Shown one piece after another: positions 41,703 to 50,690 of a stretch of DNA of 64,000 bases. Below the pieces are notes generated by a model. It had not been told where the DNA came from, made no database searches, and saw only the letters and a list, made by a program, of their open reading frames with translations. Every line of letters begins with the position of its first letter. Positions within the stretch are counted from its first letter, which is position 1. This stretch comes from Oscillospiraceae bacterium Marseille-Q3528. Its GTDB lineage: Bacteria > Bacillota > Clostridia > Lachnospirales > Lachnospiraceae. The translations under genes and the position numbers were made by a program. The DNA is taken from positions 29,866 to 93,865 of the forward strand of contig JAGTTR010000019.1 in assembly GCA_018223385.1 (NCBI GenBank), in the 5' to 3' direction.

Positions 41703-42625
41703 CATTTATCTTTCCGGGACAGGGTGCCCAGTACCCGGGAATGGCAGAAGATTTCTGCGCACAGCGGCAGGAGAGCCGTCTGGTACTGGATCTGGCAGAA
41801 CAGGTGTCCGGGCTGGATATGAAAAAGCTGCTGTTTGACCGGGAGGATCAGCGATTGAACGAGACGGCATACACCCAGATCGCACTGCTGACGGCGGAGC
41901 TTGCCATTGCGGAGGCGGTGAAAGCCTGTGGCGTCCGGCCGGATATGACGGCGGGACTGAGTCTGGGAGAATATGCGGCGCTGGTGACAGCAGGAGTGTT
42001 TTCCATGGCGGATGCCCTGCGCATCGTGCGGAAACGGGGGATTTTCATGCAGGAGGCAGTGCCCACAGGCGGCGCCATGGCTGCGGTACTGGGCCTGGAT
42101 GGTGCGGTCATTGCAGATATCTGTGAAAAGACACTGGGCATCGTTTCCATCGCCAACGATAACTGCCCGGGGCAGATCGTTATTACCGGAGAAGCGGCGG
42201 CGGTGGAGGCTGCCTGTGAGGCGCTGAAAGCTGCCGGAGCCAAACGGTGCATCCCCTTAAAAGTCAGCGGCCCCTTCCACGGCAAACTCATGGAACCGGC
42301 GGGAGAACAGCTGGAGCAGGAGCTTTTGCAGGCACAGGGGGGAGAGATACAGCTCCCCTTTGTCAGCAATGTGACGGCAGACTTTGTCACGGACAAAGAA
42401 GAAATCAGAGGGCTTTTGAAGCGGCAGATTTCTTCTTCCGTGCGCTGGCGGCAGAGCATGGAGCGGATAATCGCAGACGGTGCCGACCTGTTTCTCGAAC
42501 TGGGGCCCGGCAAAACGCTGAGCGGGTTTTTACGAAAAATCGACCGTAATGTGAAGGTGCTCAACGTAGAAACGATACAGGATCTGGAAAAACTGACGGA
42601 GGTGCGGGAATGGAACAGAAAGTAG
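41690..42625 (+). CDS. fabD: Malonyl-CoA:ACP transacylase FabD
   Basis: 311 residues. FIFPGQGAQYPGM is at the N terminus, the nucleophile is in GLSLGEYAAL (Ser at about 92), and the catalytic His in GPFHGKLM. It transfers malonyl from CoA to ACP. It overlaps fabK by 13 bases and fabG by 16, indicating coupled translation. Confidence 0.95.
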   Translation: MGKIAFIFPGQGAQYPGMAEDFCAQRQESRLVLDLAEQVSGLDMKKLLFDREDQRLNETAYTQIALLTAELAIAEAVKACGVRPDMTAGLSLGEYAALVTAGVFSMADALRIVRKRGIFMQEAVPTGGAMAAVLGLDGAVIADICEKTLGIVSIANDNCPGQIVITGEAAAVEAACEALKAAGAKRCIPLKVSGPFHGKLMEPAGEQLEQELLQAQGGEIQLPFVSNVTADFVTDKEEIRGLLKRQISSSVRWRQSMERIIADGADLFLELGPGKTLSGFLRKIDRNVKVLNVETIQDLEKLTEVREWNRK

Positions 42626-43347
42626 CGCTGGTGACAGGTGCCAGCAGGGGCATTGGCCGGGCCATCGCCTTGAAACTGGCGGCCCAGGACATGTATGTCA
42701 TTGTAAATTATGCAAGTTCTGCCGAAAAAGCCCAGGCCGTGCTGGGAGAAATCCGCGCAGCCGGAGGGGATGGCTGCTGTATGGGCTGGGATGTCAGTGA
42801 TTTTACAGCCACAGAAAATGCCATGAAAGAGATCATCCGCACATGCGGTCATCTGGATGTGGTGGTGAACAATGCGGGCATTACCCGGGACGGCCTGCTG
42901 ATGAGCATGAAGGAAGCGGATTACGACCGGGTGCTGGATGTGAACCTGAAGGGCGCTTTTCACGTGATACGGTTTGCAGCCCGGCAGATGCTAAAACAGA
43001 GAGGCGGCCGGATCATCAACATTTCTTCGGTGAGCGGCCGCCTGGGAAATGCTGGACAGGCCAACTACTGTGCCGCCAAAGCGGGACTTCTGGGACTGAC
43101 GAAATCCGCTGCCCGGGAGCTGGGCAGCCGGGGCATCACAGTCAATGCCATTGCGCCGGGATTTATCGAAACGGAAATGACGGAAGGACTGTCAGAGGAG
43201 CTGCGGGCAAAGATGCAGGAGCGCATTCCGCTGGGACACATGGGAACTGCAGAGAATGTGGCGGATGCGGCGGCATTTCTGGCGTCCGATCAGGCGTCCT
43301 ACATCACCGGGCAGGTGCTGTCCGTGGACGGCGGTATGTATATGTAG
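42610..43347 (+). CDS. fabG: 3-oxoacyl-ACP reductase FabG
   Basis: 245 residues. The Rossmann motif is TGASRGIGRAIALK, followed by NNAGITRDGLL, the catalytic Ser in ISSVSGRLGNAGQ and the YCAAKAG (YxxxK) motif. The C-terminal SVDGGMYM is typical. It performs NADPH-dependent reduction of the beta-ketoacyl-ACP. Confidence 0.95.
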   Translation: MEQKVALVTGASRGIGRAIALKLAAQDMYVIVNYASSAEKAQAVLGEIRAAGGDGCCMGWDVSDFTATENAMKEIIRTCGHLDVVVNNAGITRDGLLMSMKEADYDRVLDVNLKGAFHVIRFAARQMLKQRGGRIINISSVSGRLGNAGQANYCAAKAGLLGLTKSAARELGSRGITVNAIAPGFIETEMTEGLSEELRAKMQERIPLGHMGTAENVADAAAFLASDQASYITGQVLSVDGGMYM

Positions 43348-43364
43348 ACAGAAAGGCAGAAAAT

Positions 43365-44618
43365 ATGAGACGAGTGGTAATCACCGGCATGGGCGCCATC
43401 ACGCCGCTGGGCAACAGTGTGGAGGCGTTCTGGAACGGCATAAAGGAGAAAAAAACAGGCTTCGGGCCTATCACAAAATTTGACACATCGGCGTATAAAT
43501 GCAGACTGGCGGCGGAAGTGAAGGACTTTGATCCGGCCCTTTCCATGGACAAAAAGGATGCCAGAAGAATGGAGCTTTTCTGTCAGTATGCGGTGGCTGC
43601 GGCGAAAGAGGCGTACGGGCAGGCCGGGCTTTCCATGGAAAAGGAGGATGCTTACCGGGTGGGCTGTGCCATCGGCTCCGGTATCGGCAGCCTGCAGACC
43701 ATGGAACGGGAACACAGCCGTCTGCTGGAAAAAGGGCCGGGACGGATCCATCCGCTGATGGTGCCCATGATGATTTCCAACATGGCTGCGGGCAATGTTT
43801 CCATTCAGCTGGGGCTGAAAGGGAAAAGCATCAATGTGGTGACGGCCTGTGCCACAGGAACGAACAACATCGGGGAAGCGTTTCGGACGATCCAATATGG
43901 AGATGCGGATGTGATGCTGGCGGGCGGTACGGAGAGCTGCATTACCCCGGTGGGCATCGGCGGCTTTCAGGCGCTGACGGCGCTGAGTACCAGCGAGGAT
44001 CCCACACGGTGTTCCCTGCCCTTTGATAAAAACCGCAGCGGGTTTGTCATGGGAGAAGGGGCGGCGGTGCTGGTACTGGAGGAACTGTCCCATGCCCGGG
44101 CGCGGGGGGCCCGCATTCTGGCGGAGATCGTGGGCTACGGCAACAGCAGCGATGCCTACCACATCACTTCCCCGGCGGAGGACGGCGCGGGTGCGGCTTA
44201 TGCCATGTGCCAGGCCATCCGGGACGCCGGGATCACACCGGAGGATGTGACGTACATCAACGCCCACGGAACGGGCACCCACCACAATGACCTGTTTGAG
44301 ACCCGGGCCATCAAAAAAGCTTTCGGGGCTCATGCAAAGGCATTAAAGATCAATTCCACCAAATCCATGATCGGCCATCTCCTGGGGGCGGCAGGGGCGG
44401 CAGAATGCATTGCCTGTGTGAAAGAACTGGAAGAGGGATGGCTGCACCCCACGGTGGGACTGACGGAAACGGAAGAAGAGATGGATCTGGACTATCTGCC
44501 GGGCGACGGCGTCCATGCGGATGTCACCTATGCCCTCAGCAATTCTCTGGGGTTTGGCGGACACAATTCCAGTATTTTACTGAAAAAATATGATGCGAAG
44601 CAGGAAGGTGGGATGTGA
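43365..44618 (+). CDS. fabF: 3-oxoacyl-ACP synthase II FabF
   Basis: 417 residues. It starts RRVVITGMGAITPLGN; the catalytic Cys is in VTACATGTNNI; the two His are in NAHGTGTHHND and KSMIGHLLGAAGA; NSLGFGGHN closes the fold. It elongates acyl-ACP with malonyl-ACP. The ATG at 43365 follows GAAAGGCAG; the frame is open far upstream but only as a shadow of fabG. Confidence 0.95.
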   Translation: MRRVVITGMGAITPLGNSVEAFWNGIKEKKTGFGPITKFDTSAYKCRLAAEVKDFDPALSMDKKDARRMELFCQYAVAAAKEAYGQAGLSMEKEDAYRVGCAIGSGIGSLQTMEREHSRLLEKGPGRIHPLMVPMMISNMAAGNVSIQLGLKGKSINVVTACATGTNNIGEAFRTIQYGDADVMLAGGTESCITPVGIGGFQALTALSTSEDPTRCSLPFDKNRSGFVMGEGAAVLVLEELSHARARGARILAEIVGYGNSSDAYHITSPAEDGAGAAYAMCQAIRDAGITPEDVTYINAHGTGTHHNDLFETRAIKKAFGAHAKALKINSTKSMIGHLLGAAGAAECIACVKELEEGWLHPTVGLTETEEEMDLDYLPGDGVHADVTYALSNSLGFGGHNSSILLKKYDAKQEGGM

Positions 44619-44620
44619 GG

Positions 44621-45157
44621 ATGGATATGCAGCATATTCTGACACTCATTCAGGCGGTGTCGGATTCATCCTTAAGCGGATTTGCCTTGGAAGAAGGGGA
44701 TTTCCGTCTGTCCCTTTCCCGGGGCGGGCAGCCGTTGACAGGAGCCATTGGAGCCACAGGTCAGTTGGTGCCGGGAAGCCAGGATTATTCGACGGGACAG
44801 CATTTGTCCAGTCAGGTGAGCAGTGGAAGTCCTGACCGTTTGGCGGGGCAGCAGGCAGTTGCAAATGGGCAGTCAGCGCCCGGTATGGTCGATTTGGCTG
44901 GAACAGAAGCAGAGACAGCTTCCGGCACCTGTGTGAAATCCCCTCTGGTGGGCACTTTTTATGCGTCTGCGGGCCCGGAGGAAGCGCCTTTCGTGTCTGT
45001 AGGGGATATGGTGAAAAAAGGCCAGGTGCTGGGCATCGTGGAGGCCATGAAGCTGATGAATGAGATCGAGAGCGAGGCGGACGGCGTGGTGAAAGCCATT
45101 TATGTGGAAAATGAGCAGATGGTGGAATACGGTCAGTCCCTGTTTCTCATCGGATAG
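44621..45157 (+). CDS. accB: Biotin carboxyl carrier protein AccB
   Basis: 178 residues (180 from an alternative GTG at 44615, which overlaps the fabF stop). After a helical N terminus and a Gln/Ser/Gly-rich linker of about 60 residues comes the biotinyl domain, with VEAMKLMNEIES and the biotinylated Lys at about 144. It shuttles carboxyl groups between AccC and the carboxyltransferase. Confidence 0.93.
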   Translation: MDMQHILTLIQAVSDSSLSGFALEEGDFRLSLSRGGQPLTGAIGATGQLVPGSQDYSTGQHLSSQVSSGSPDRLAGQQAVANGQSAPGMVDLAGTEAETASGTCVKSPLVGTFYASAGPEEAPFVSVGDMVKKGQVLGIVEAMKLMNEIESEADGVVKAIYVENEQMVEYGQSLFLIG

Positions 45158-45169
45158 AAGGAGAAGAAA

Positions 45170-45598
45170 ATGGCAGTACTGCGAATCAAAGAAATCATGA
45201 AGCTTCTTCCCCACCGGCAGCCGTTTTTGCTGCTGGATACGGTGGAGGAGCTGGAACCGGGCAAACGGGCAGTGGCGCGAAAATGCGTGACCTACAATGA
45301 ACCGTTTTTCAACGGGCATTTTCCCCAGGAGCCGGTGATGCCTGGGGTTCTCATCATAGAGGCCATGGCACAGACCGGCGCGGTGGCTGTGCTGTCGCTG
45401 CCGGAATATCAGGGAAAAACAGGGTATCTGGGGGGCATCCGTTCTGCCAGATTCCGTGGGAAAGTGGTGCCGGGCGATGTGCTGGTGCTGGAAGTGGAGA
45501 TGATCCGGCAGAAAGGGCCGGTGGGCATCGGTGCGGCAAAAGCCATGGTAGACGGGAAGATCGTTGCAGAGGCAGAGCTGACTTTCGCCATTGGGTAG
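45170..45598 (+). CDS. fabZ: 3-hydroxyacyl-ACP dehydratase FabZ
   Basis: 142 residues with the hot-dog fold. LLPHRQPFLLLD and the active site GHFPQEPVMPGVLIIEAMAQ hold the catalytic His and Glu. It dehydrates beta-hydroxyacyl-ACP to trans-2-enoyl-ACP. Because no FabM or FabA is present in the window, how unsaturated chains are made is not evident. Confidence 0.95.
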   Translation: MAVLRIKEIMKLLPHRQPFLLLDTVEELEPGKRAVARKCVTYNEPFFNGHFPQEPVMPGVLIIEAMAQTGAVAVLSLPEYQGKTGYLGGIRSARFRGKVVPGDVLVLEVEMIRQKGPVGIGAAKAMVDGKIVAEAELTFAIG

Positions 45599-45676
45599 TG
45601 CGTTTTACAGGCGTGCAGGCAGGCGGAGAAACGACGGATGCAGAAGCCGGACAGAGAAGGAAGGATATATGAGAAA

Positions 45677-47026
45677 ATGTTTCAGAAAATTTTGATTGCC
45701 AACCGGGGAGAAATCGCGGTGCGGATCATCCGCGCCTGCCGGGAAATGGATATCCGCACGGTAGCCGTATATTCGGAGGCGGACCGGGAGGCGCTGCATA
45801 CCCAGCTGGCGGATGAGGCCATCTGCATTGGCCCGGCACCGGCGAAGGACAGCTATCTGCATATGGAACGCATCTTAAGTGCGGCGGTGGTCAGCGGCGC
45901 CCAGGCCATCCACCCGGGCTTTGGCTTTCTGTCAGAGAACAGCAAATTTGCCCGGCTGTGCGAGGAATGCAGCATTACCTTCATCGGGCCGGATTCCCGG
46001 ATGATGCTGGAAATGGGGGATAAGTCCCGGGCCAGAGCCACCATGGAAAAGGCCGGGATTCCGGTGATTCCCGGGGGAAAAGCGCCGGTGCAGGATGTGG
46101 AGGCCGGGAAAATTGAGGCTGCGCACATCGGTTACCCGGTGATGATCAAGGCCGCACTGGGCGGCGGAGGAAAAGGCATGCGGGTGGCAGAAAACGAAGA
46201 GGAATTTACAGAGCGTTTTCAGACGGCCCAGAAGGAGGCACAGGCGGCTTTTGGCGACGGCACCATGTACCTGGAACGGTATATCCGTCACCCACGGCAC
46301 ATCGAGGTGCAGATTCTGGCGGACAGCTTCGGGAATACCGTATATCTGGGCAACCGGGACTGCTCCGTGCAGCGGCGGCATCAGAAGGTGCTGGAGGAAG
46401 CACCTTCCCCGGCATTGAATGATGTTCAGGCAAAAGAAATCGGAGAGACGGCCGTGCGGGCGGCGAAAGCCGTGGGTTATGTGAATGCCGGAACGCTGGA
46501 ATTTCTGCTGGACGCTTCCGGGGCCTTTTTTTTCATGGAAATGAACACCCGTATCCAGGTGGAGCATCCGGTGACAGAGATGATCACGGGGCTGGACCTT
46601 ATTCAGGAGCAGATCCGGATTGCGGCCGGGCTGCCGCTGTCGGTGCGGCAGGAAGACATTGTCTGCCGGGGGCACGCCATCGAGTGTCGGATCAACGCGG
46701 AAGATCCGCAGCATCATTTCCGGCCGTCTCCGGGAACCATTTCCTATCTTTATCTGCCCGGCGGCAGAAATGTGCGCATTGACAGTGCGGTGTATCCGGG
46801 CTGTGTGGTGCAGCCCTTCTATGATTCCATGCTGGTGAAAATCATTGTGCACGGGGAAAACCGGCAGGAAGCCATCCGGCGGATGAAGCGGGCACTGGGC
46901 GAGGTGGTGCTGGAGGGCATCACGACGAATGTGGATTTTCTTTATGAAATCCTGGAAAACCAGGTGTTTGAGAAAGGCGAGGCAGACACCGGATTTCTGG
47001 AAGAGCAGATGGGCATCAAAGGATAA
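45677..47026 (+). CDS. accC: Biotin carboxylase AccC
   Basis: 449 residues, the usual length. It has ILIANRGEIAVRIIRACRE, HPGFGFLSEN, the glycine-rich ATP loop AALGGGGKGMR, and EMNTRIQVEHPVTE. It carboxylates the biotin of AccB using ATP and bicarbonate. The start at 45677 (MFQKILIANRGE) matches the family N terminus. An in-frame ATG at 45638, preceded by GGAG, would add 13 residues. Confidence 0.95.
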   Translation: MFQKILIANRGEIAVRIIRACREMDIRTVAVYSEADREALHTQLADEAICIGPAPAKDSYLHMERILSAAVVSGAQAIHPGFGFLSENSKFARLCEECSITFIGPDSRMMLEMGDKSRARATMEKAGIPVIPGGKAPVQDVEAGKIEAAHIGYPVMIKAALGGGGKGMRVAENEEEFTERFQTAQKEAQAAFGDGTMYLERYIRHPRHIEVQILADSFGNTVYLGNRDCSVQRRHQKVLEEAPSPALNDVQAKEIGETAVRAAKAVGYVNAGTLEFLLDASGAFFFMEMNTRIQVEHPVTEMITGLDLIQEQIRIAAGLPLSVRQEDIVCRGHAIECRINAEDPQHHFRPSPGTISYLYLPGGRNVRIDSAVYPGCVVQPFYDSMLVKIIVHGENRQEAIRRMKRALGEVVLEGITTNVDFLYEILENQVFEKGEADTGFLEEQMGIKG

Positions 47027-47053
47027 CGCAACAGATAAAAGGAAGCAGAAACA

Positions 47054-48961
47054 ATGGCAATACTGAAATTTCGAAAAGGCAATTATATTTCGCTGAAAGG
47101 GAGCCGGGCGCAGGAGACGGCGGTAAATGTACCGGACGATCTGTTTATGAAATGCCCGGCCTGCGGAGAGACCTTGTACCGGCCGGACGTGGTGGAGCAT
47201 GCGTATTGCTGCGGCAAATGCGGCAAATATTTTCGGCTGGGAGCCAGAAACCGTCTGCGGATGGTGCTGGATAAGGGAAGCTTTCAGGCGTGGGATGAGG
47301 GCATCCGGGAGCGCAATCCTTTGCAGGATGCGGCATACGGGGAAAAACTGGACAGCCTGAAAGGAAACAGTGGTCTGGATGAAGCGGTGATCACCGGTGT
47401 GGGTACCATCGGCGGTATCCGGTGCGCCATTGCCGTGTGGGACACCCGGTTTCTCATGGGAAGCATGGGTACGGTGGCAGGCGAAAAGCTGACCCGGGCC
47501 TTTGAGCGGGCCCAGCGGGAGCGGCTGCCCATCGTTGTGTTTGCTTGCTCCGGCGGAGCACGCATGCAGGAAGGGCTGGCCTCCCTCATGCAGATGGCCA
47601 AAACATCCGCAGCAGTAAAGCGGCACAGCGAGGCCGGCCTTTTGTACATTTCCGTGCTCACCGATCCCACCACCGGCGGCGTGACGGCCAGCTTTGCCAT
47701 GCTGGGGGACATTATTCTGGCGGAGCCCGGCGCCCTCATCGGTTTTGCGGGCCCCCGGGTCATCGAACAGACCACCGGACAGAAGCTGCCGGAGGGCTTT
47801 CAGCGGGCGGAATTCCTGCTGGAACACGGGTTCGTGGATAACATTGTGGAGCGCCCCCAGCTGAAAGCGACACTGCATCAGCTGCTGCAGATGCATGGAT
47901 ATCCGGAAAACAGCGGAACTGCCAATAATCCGACGGCTGACATGGCTACCACTCATGCTGACAGGAAAGTAGATGTGGAAGGAATGGCGTTCGGACAGAA
48001 AAAGACAGAGCAAAGAGAAGCCGTATCCTGGGAACGAGCGGAAGCAGAAGGAAAGCATGACGTTAAAAGAAGACAGGAGAACTGGGAAGCGTGCCAGCGA
48101 GAGACGGAACAAAGAATCCGGTGGGAAAAGGCTGCCGCAGATGAAATTTGGGAAAGCAGTAACGACTTCTTCCCAGAGAAAAAAAGTGCCTGGGAGCGGG
48201 TGAAGCTGTCCCGCCGCAAAGACCGGCTGACGGCGTTAGACTATATCAACGGCATTTTTGCGGATTTCACAGAACTGCACGGCGACCGGGGATGCCGGGA
48301 TGACGCGGCCATTGTGGGCGGCATCGGATTTCTCAACGGCCGTCCGGTGACGGTGATCGGTGTGCAGAAAGGAAAAAATACGAAGGAGAATCTTCGTCGG
48401 AATTTCGGCATGCCGTCCCCGGAAGGCTACCGGAAAGCACTGCGTCTCATGCAGCAGGCGGAAAAATTTGGCCGTCCCATTGTTACGTTTGTGGACACGC
48501 CGGGTGCTGCCTGTGGCATGGAGGCGGAAGAGCGGGGACAGGGCGAGGCCATCGCCAGAAATCTTCTGGAAATGTCGGCGCTGCGGGTACCGGTGCTTGC
48601 CATCATGATCGGGGAAGGCGGCAGCGGCGGCGCCCTGGCGCTGGCTGTGGCCAATGAAGTGTGGATGCTGGAAAATGCTACTTATTCCGTGCTCTCCCCC
48701 GAGGGCTTTGCTTCCATCCTGTGGAAGGACAGCCGCCGCAGTGCGGAAGCGGCCGAGCAGATGCGCATGGGAGCCGCCGAATTAAAAGAAATGGGTTTTG
48801 TAGAGAAAATCATCCCGGAATACGGCCAGGCCCAGGAAAAGACCCGGGAGCCCATCTGCGCATTTCTGAAAAAAGAGCTGGAGCTTTTCTGCCAGCGGTA
48901 TGAACAGCTGTCACCTGCCATGCTGCCTGTTCAGCGCTATGAACGTTTTCGAAAAATGTAA
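47054..48961 (+). CDS. accDA: Fused acetyl-CoA carboxylase carboxyltransferase, AccD-AccA
   Basis: 635 residues. The N-terminal half is the beta subunit: zinc finger CPAC...CGKC (Cys 34, 37, 53, 56), [12 protein letters not shown] and [12 protein letters not shown]. The C-terminal half from about residue 376 is the alpha subunit: [35 protein letters not shown] and [13 protein letters not shown] charged linker of about 95 residues, rich in Glu, Lys, Arg and Trp, joins them; it is unlike either subunit. In most bacteria these are two genes. The fusion fixes 1:1 stoichiometry of the complex that makes malonyl-CoA. Confidence 0.93.
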   Translation: MAILKFRKGNYISLKGSRAQETAVNVPDDLFMKCPACGETLYRPDVVEHAYCCGKCGKYFRLGARNRLRMVLDKGSFQAWDEGIRERNPLQDAAYGEKLDSLKGNSGLDEAVITGVGTIGGIRCAIAVWDTRFLMGSMGTVAGEKLTRAFERAQRERLPIVVFACSGGARMQEGLASLMQMAKTSAAVKRHSEAGLLYISVLTDPTTGGVTASFAMLGDIILAEPGALIGFAGPRVIEQTTGQKLPEGFQRAEFLLEHGFVDNIVERPQLKATLHQLLQMHGYPENSGTANNPTADMATTHADRKVDVEGMAFGQKKTEQREAVSWERAEAEGKHDVKRRQENWEACQRETEQRIRWEKAAADEIWESSNDFFPEKKSAWERVKLSRRKDRLTALDYINGIFADFTELHGDRGCRDDAAIVGGIGFLNGRPVTVIGVQKGKNTKENLRRNFGMPSPEGYRKALRLMQQAEKFGRPIVTFVDTPGAACGMEAEERGQGEAIARNLLEMSALRVPVLAIMIGEGGSGGALALAVANEVWMLENATYSVLSPEGFASILWKDSRRSAEAAEQMRMGAAELKEMGFVEKIIPEYGQAQEKTREPICAFLKKELELFCQRYEQLSPAMLPVQRYERFRKM

Positions 48962-48981
48962 TTGGGAAATGGGCGAGAATG

Positions 48982-49175
48982 TGGTATACTGTAAAATGCA
49001 AAAGAAAAATGAGCGACGTCGAAGACGACATTCATTTTTCTTGCATCAACAGCGAACGAGCAGCCTGCGTCAGCAGGCAGTAAAGCACGTCAGTGCGGGT
49101 TCGTGAGATTGATATATAGGGACACGCCTCGATATGAGCATAAAAGGGAAGCATTAGCTTCACGATATGTGAATG
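48982..49175. repeat. Modular hairpin-rich element, copy 6
   Basis: An extended -10 motif TGG-TATACT (48982-48990) leads into a long hairpin (ATGCAAAAGAAAAATGA, 48996-49012, with TCATTTTTCTTGCAT, 49032-49046). An outer stem CGAAC/GTTCG (49053-49103) encloses arms GCCTGC-gtca-GCAGGC and GCAC-gtca-GTGC. The GGGACACGCC-CGATATGAGC segment shared with copy 1 follows at 49119-49173. The element fills the gap after the fab/acc operon. Confidence 0.7.
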
Positions 49176-49206
49176 GATAGATATAAAAAACAGGCAGGTG
49201 ACAGCC

Positions 49207-49464
49207 GTGTGGATATGGGACAAGAAGCTGATCTACAGCGGGCCGGATAAGGGCCGGTTCTTTCGGATCCGAAAGGCGCTGGAGAAGGACGGCATCAAAT
49301 ATGAAGTGGCAATACAGAATCTGGAATATACGAAGCTTTTGACGCTGCGTCTCCTCGTTGGCAATCTGGGAAAAGAGGAGCCGGATTACAAATACTGGTT
49401 TTATATCCACGTCCACAAGAAAGATCAGGAGCGTGCCGAATATTGGGTAAGAAGAACACCGTGA
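49207..49464 (+). CDS. Small protein of unknown function
   Basis: 85 residues, not recognised. It begins MWIWDKKLIYSGPDKGRFF, is basic, has no signal or membrane segment, and ends YIHVHKKDQERAEYWVRRTP. The form with KYEVAIQN and the predicted beta-alpha-beta order suggest a small ferredoxin-like fold (compare DUF2007-type putative signal transducers), but this is a guess. GTG 49207 has AGGTGA upstream; GTG 49198 lies too close to any site. It is followed by its own terminator. Confidence 0.6.
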   Translation: MWIWDKKLIYSGPDKGRFFRIRKALEKDGIKYEVAIQNLEYTKLLTLRLLVGNLGKEEPDYKYWFYIHVHKKDQERAEYWVRRTP

Positions 49465-49506
49465 GAATCAGAGAGAGAAATCTTCCTGTTTTTACGGTGT
49501 TTTTTT
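49455..49506 (+). terminator. Terminator after the 85-residue protein gene
   Basis: AACACCGT pairs with ACGGTGTT across a loop of about 31 bases, followed by six T residues. The stem begins in the last codons of the gene. Confidence 0.6.
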
Positions 49507-49606
49507 GTATGATAGGAAATTGCGTCTTATCACACAAAAAGCGCTCCGCGAGATCGCACTGCGGCGGTACTGAATTATGTTGCAAATGCGACCCACCGCA
49601 AGCGGA

Positions 49607-49634
49607 GAATCCTGCAGTGTAGGATTCTTTTTTA
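49607..49634 (+). terminator. Orphan intrinsic terminator
   Basis: GAATCCT-8 nt-AGGATTC followed by six T residues. No gene ends in front of it; the preceding 100 bases (49507-49606) hold nothing recognisable and may be a gene remnant at the island edge. Confidence 0.6.
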
Positions 49635-49655
49635 TAATGTTGATATTCAACTGCT

Positions 49656-49716
49656 CTTAACTCAAATATTGCATCTTAACTTAAAAAGAGTTATAATACA
49701 GAAAAAAGAGTTAAGA
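49656..49716 (+). promoter_or_regulatory. Promoter of the AbiE-like operon with flanking inverted repeat
   Basis: TTGCAT (49670-49675), a 16-bp spacer and TATAAT (49692-49697). The 9-bp inverted repeat TCTTAACTC (49656-49664) / GAGTTAAGA (49708-49716) brackets it, as expected for an autoregulating antitoxin that binds its own promoter. Confidence 0.65.
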
Positions 49717-49730
49717 TTGCAGGTGATGAT

Positions 49731-50690
49731 ATGGAATATCTCAATAAAGTTCTTGGAATCAAGGTTATCTATGAGGATGTGGACTTTAAGCACTTACCCA
49801 ATTTTATAGCCACAAGGTATCGCTTACAGATGGTTTCTATGAATGAGCAGAAGATGATTTTTCTTTATCCCAAGACAGAACTGGAGCAGATTGAAGTGTT
49901 GAAAAAGCATATTGCCCGGATACAGAAAAATGAGAATTTTCCCATTGTGCTGGTGCTAAAACAACTTAGCTATCGCCAGAAAGAATATTTGATTCGTGAG
50001 AAGATTCCTTTTATTGTAGATGGAAAGCAAATTTATTTGCCCTTTATGGCGGTGTATTTGCAGGAACGGTGCAGCGCAGAAAAAAAGCCACGGGAAGAAA
50101 TGCTTCCATCGGCGCAGATGCTTCTACTGCATTTCATTTATGGAGGCGCACAAGAACTATCCACAAGTCAAGCTGCGAAGGACTTGGAACTGACACCTAC
50201 TTCTATATCAAGGGCATCGAGACAACTTGAAGAAATGGGATTGCTGCATATCAGGAAAGCAGGTGTGCAGCGGATTTTGCTCTCTGAGGATTCTCCGAAA
50301 ACACTGTTCCAAAAAGCAGGAGATAAGTTGCTGAATCCAATAAAACGAACGGTTTATATTCCGGAAGAATTGGTGGGAACAGAGCTATTGGAAAGTGGAT
50401 ATTCGGCATTGGCAGAGTGTTCCATGCTGAACGCACCGAATGTCAGATGCTATGCGGCAGAAAGAATCTCTCAATGGAAAGATGTTATGACAAATAGCTT
50501 GCAAGATTCGCAGGTGCAAGTGGCCGTAGAGATGTGGAGATACAATCCCCGAAAATTGTCTATGCGAAATGTTGTAGACGAACTTTCGTTGGCATTGGCA
50601 TTGAGAGAAGATGCAGATGAACGAGTGGAAGAAGCAGTGGAAGAAATGCTGAATGAACTGTGGAGGAAGATAGATGGTTACAGGAATTGA
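49731..50690 (+). CDS. Winged-helix protein, AbiEi-like putative antitoxin
   Basis: 319 residues. The middle contains a winged helix-turn-helix (LSTSQAAKDLELTPTSISRASRQLEEMGLLHIRKAG, about residues 140-176). A C-terminal domain follows that resembles those of AbiEi-type regulators (YSALAECSMLNAP...CYAAERISQWKD). The coding sequence is much more AT-rich than its neighbours. Its 3' end overlaps the nucleotidyltransferase gene by 17 bases. By analogy with type IV AbiE systems it would repress the operon and oppose the partner's toxicity. Confidence 0.7.
   Translation: MEYLNKVLGIKVIYEDVDFKHLPNFIATRYRLQMVSMNEQKMIFLYPKTELEQIEVLKKHIARIQKNENFPIVLVLKQLSYRQKEYLIREKIPFIVDGKQIYLPFMAVYLQERCSAEKKPREEMLPSAQMLLLHFIYGGAQELSTSQAAKDLELTPTSISRASRQLEEMGLLHIRKAGVQRILLSEDSPKTLFQKAGDKLLNPIKRTVYIPEELVGTELLESGYSALAECSMLNAPNVRCYAAERISQWKDVMTNSLQDSQVQVAVEMWRYNPRKLSMRNVVDELSLALALREDADERVEEAVEEMLNELWRKIDGYRN

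Noticed and set aside
49731..50690. Winged-helix protein as the missing FabT regulator of the fab genes
   Set aside because: It is about twice the length of FabT, sits in an AT-rich island coupled to a nucleotidyltransferase, and its promoter carries TCTTAACTC/GAGTTAAGA rather than a FabT-type box.
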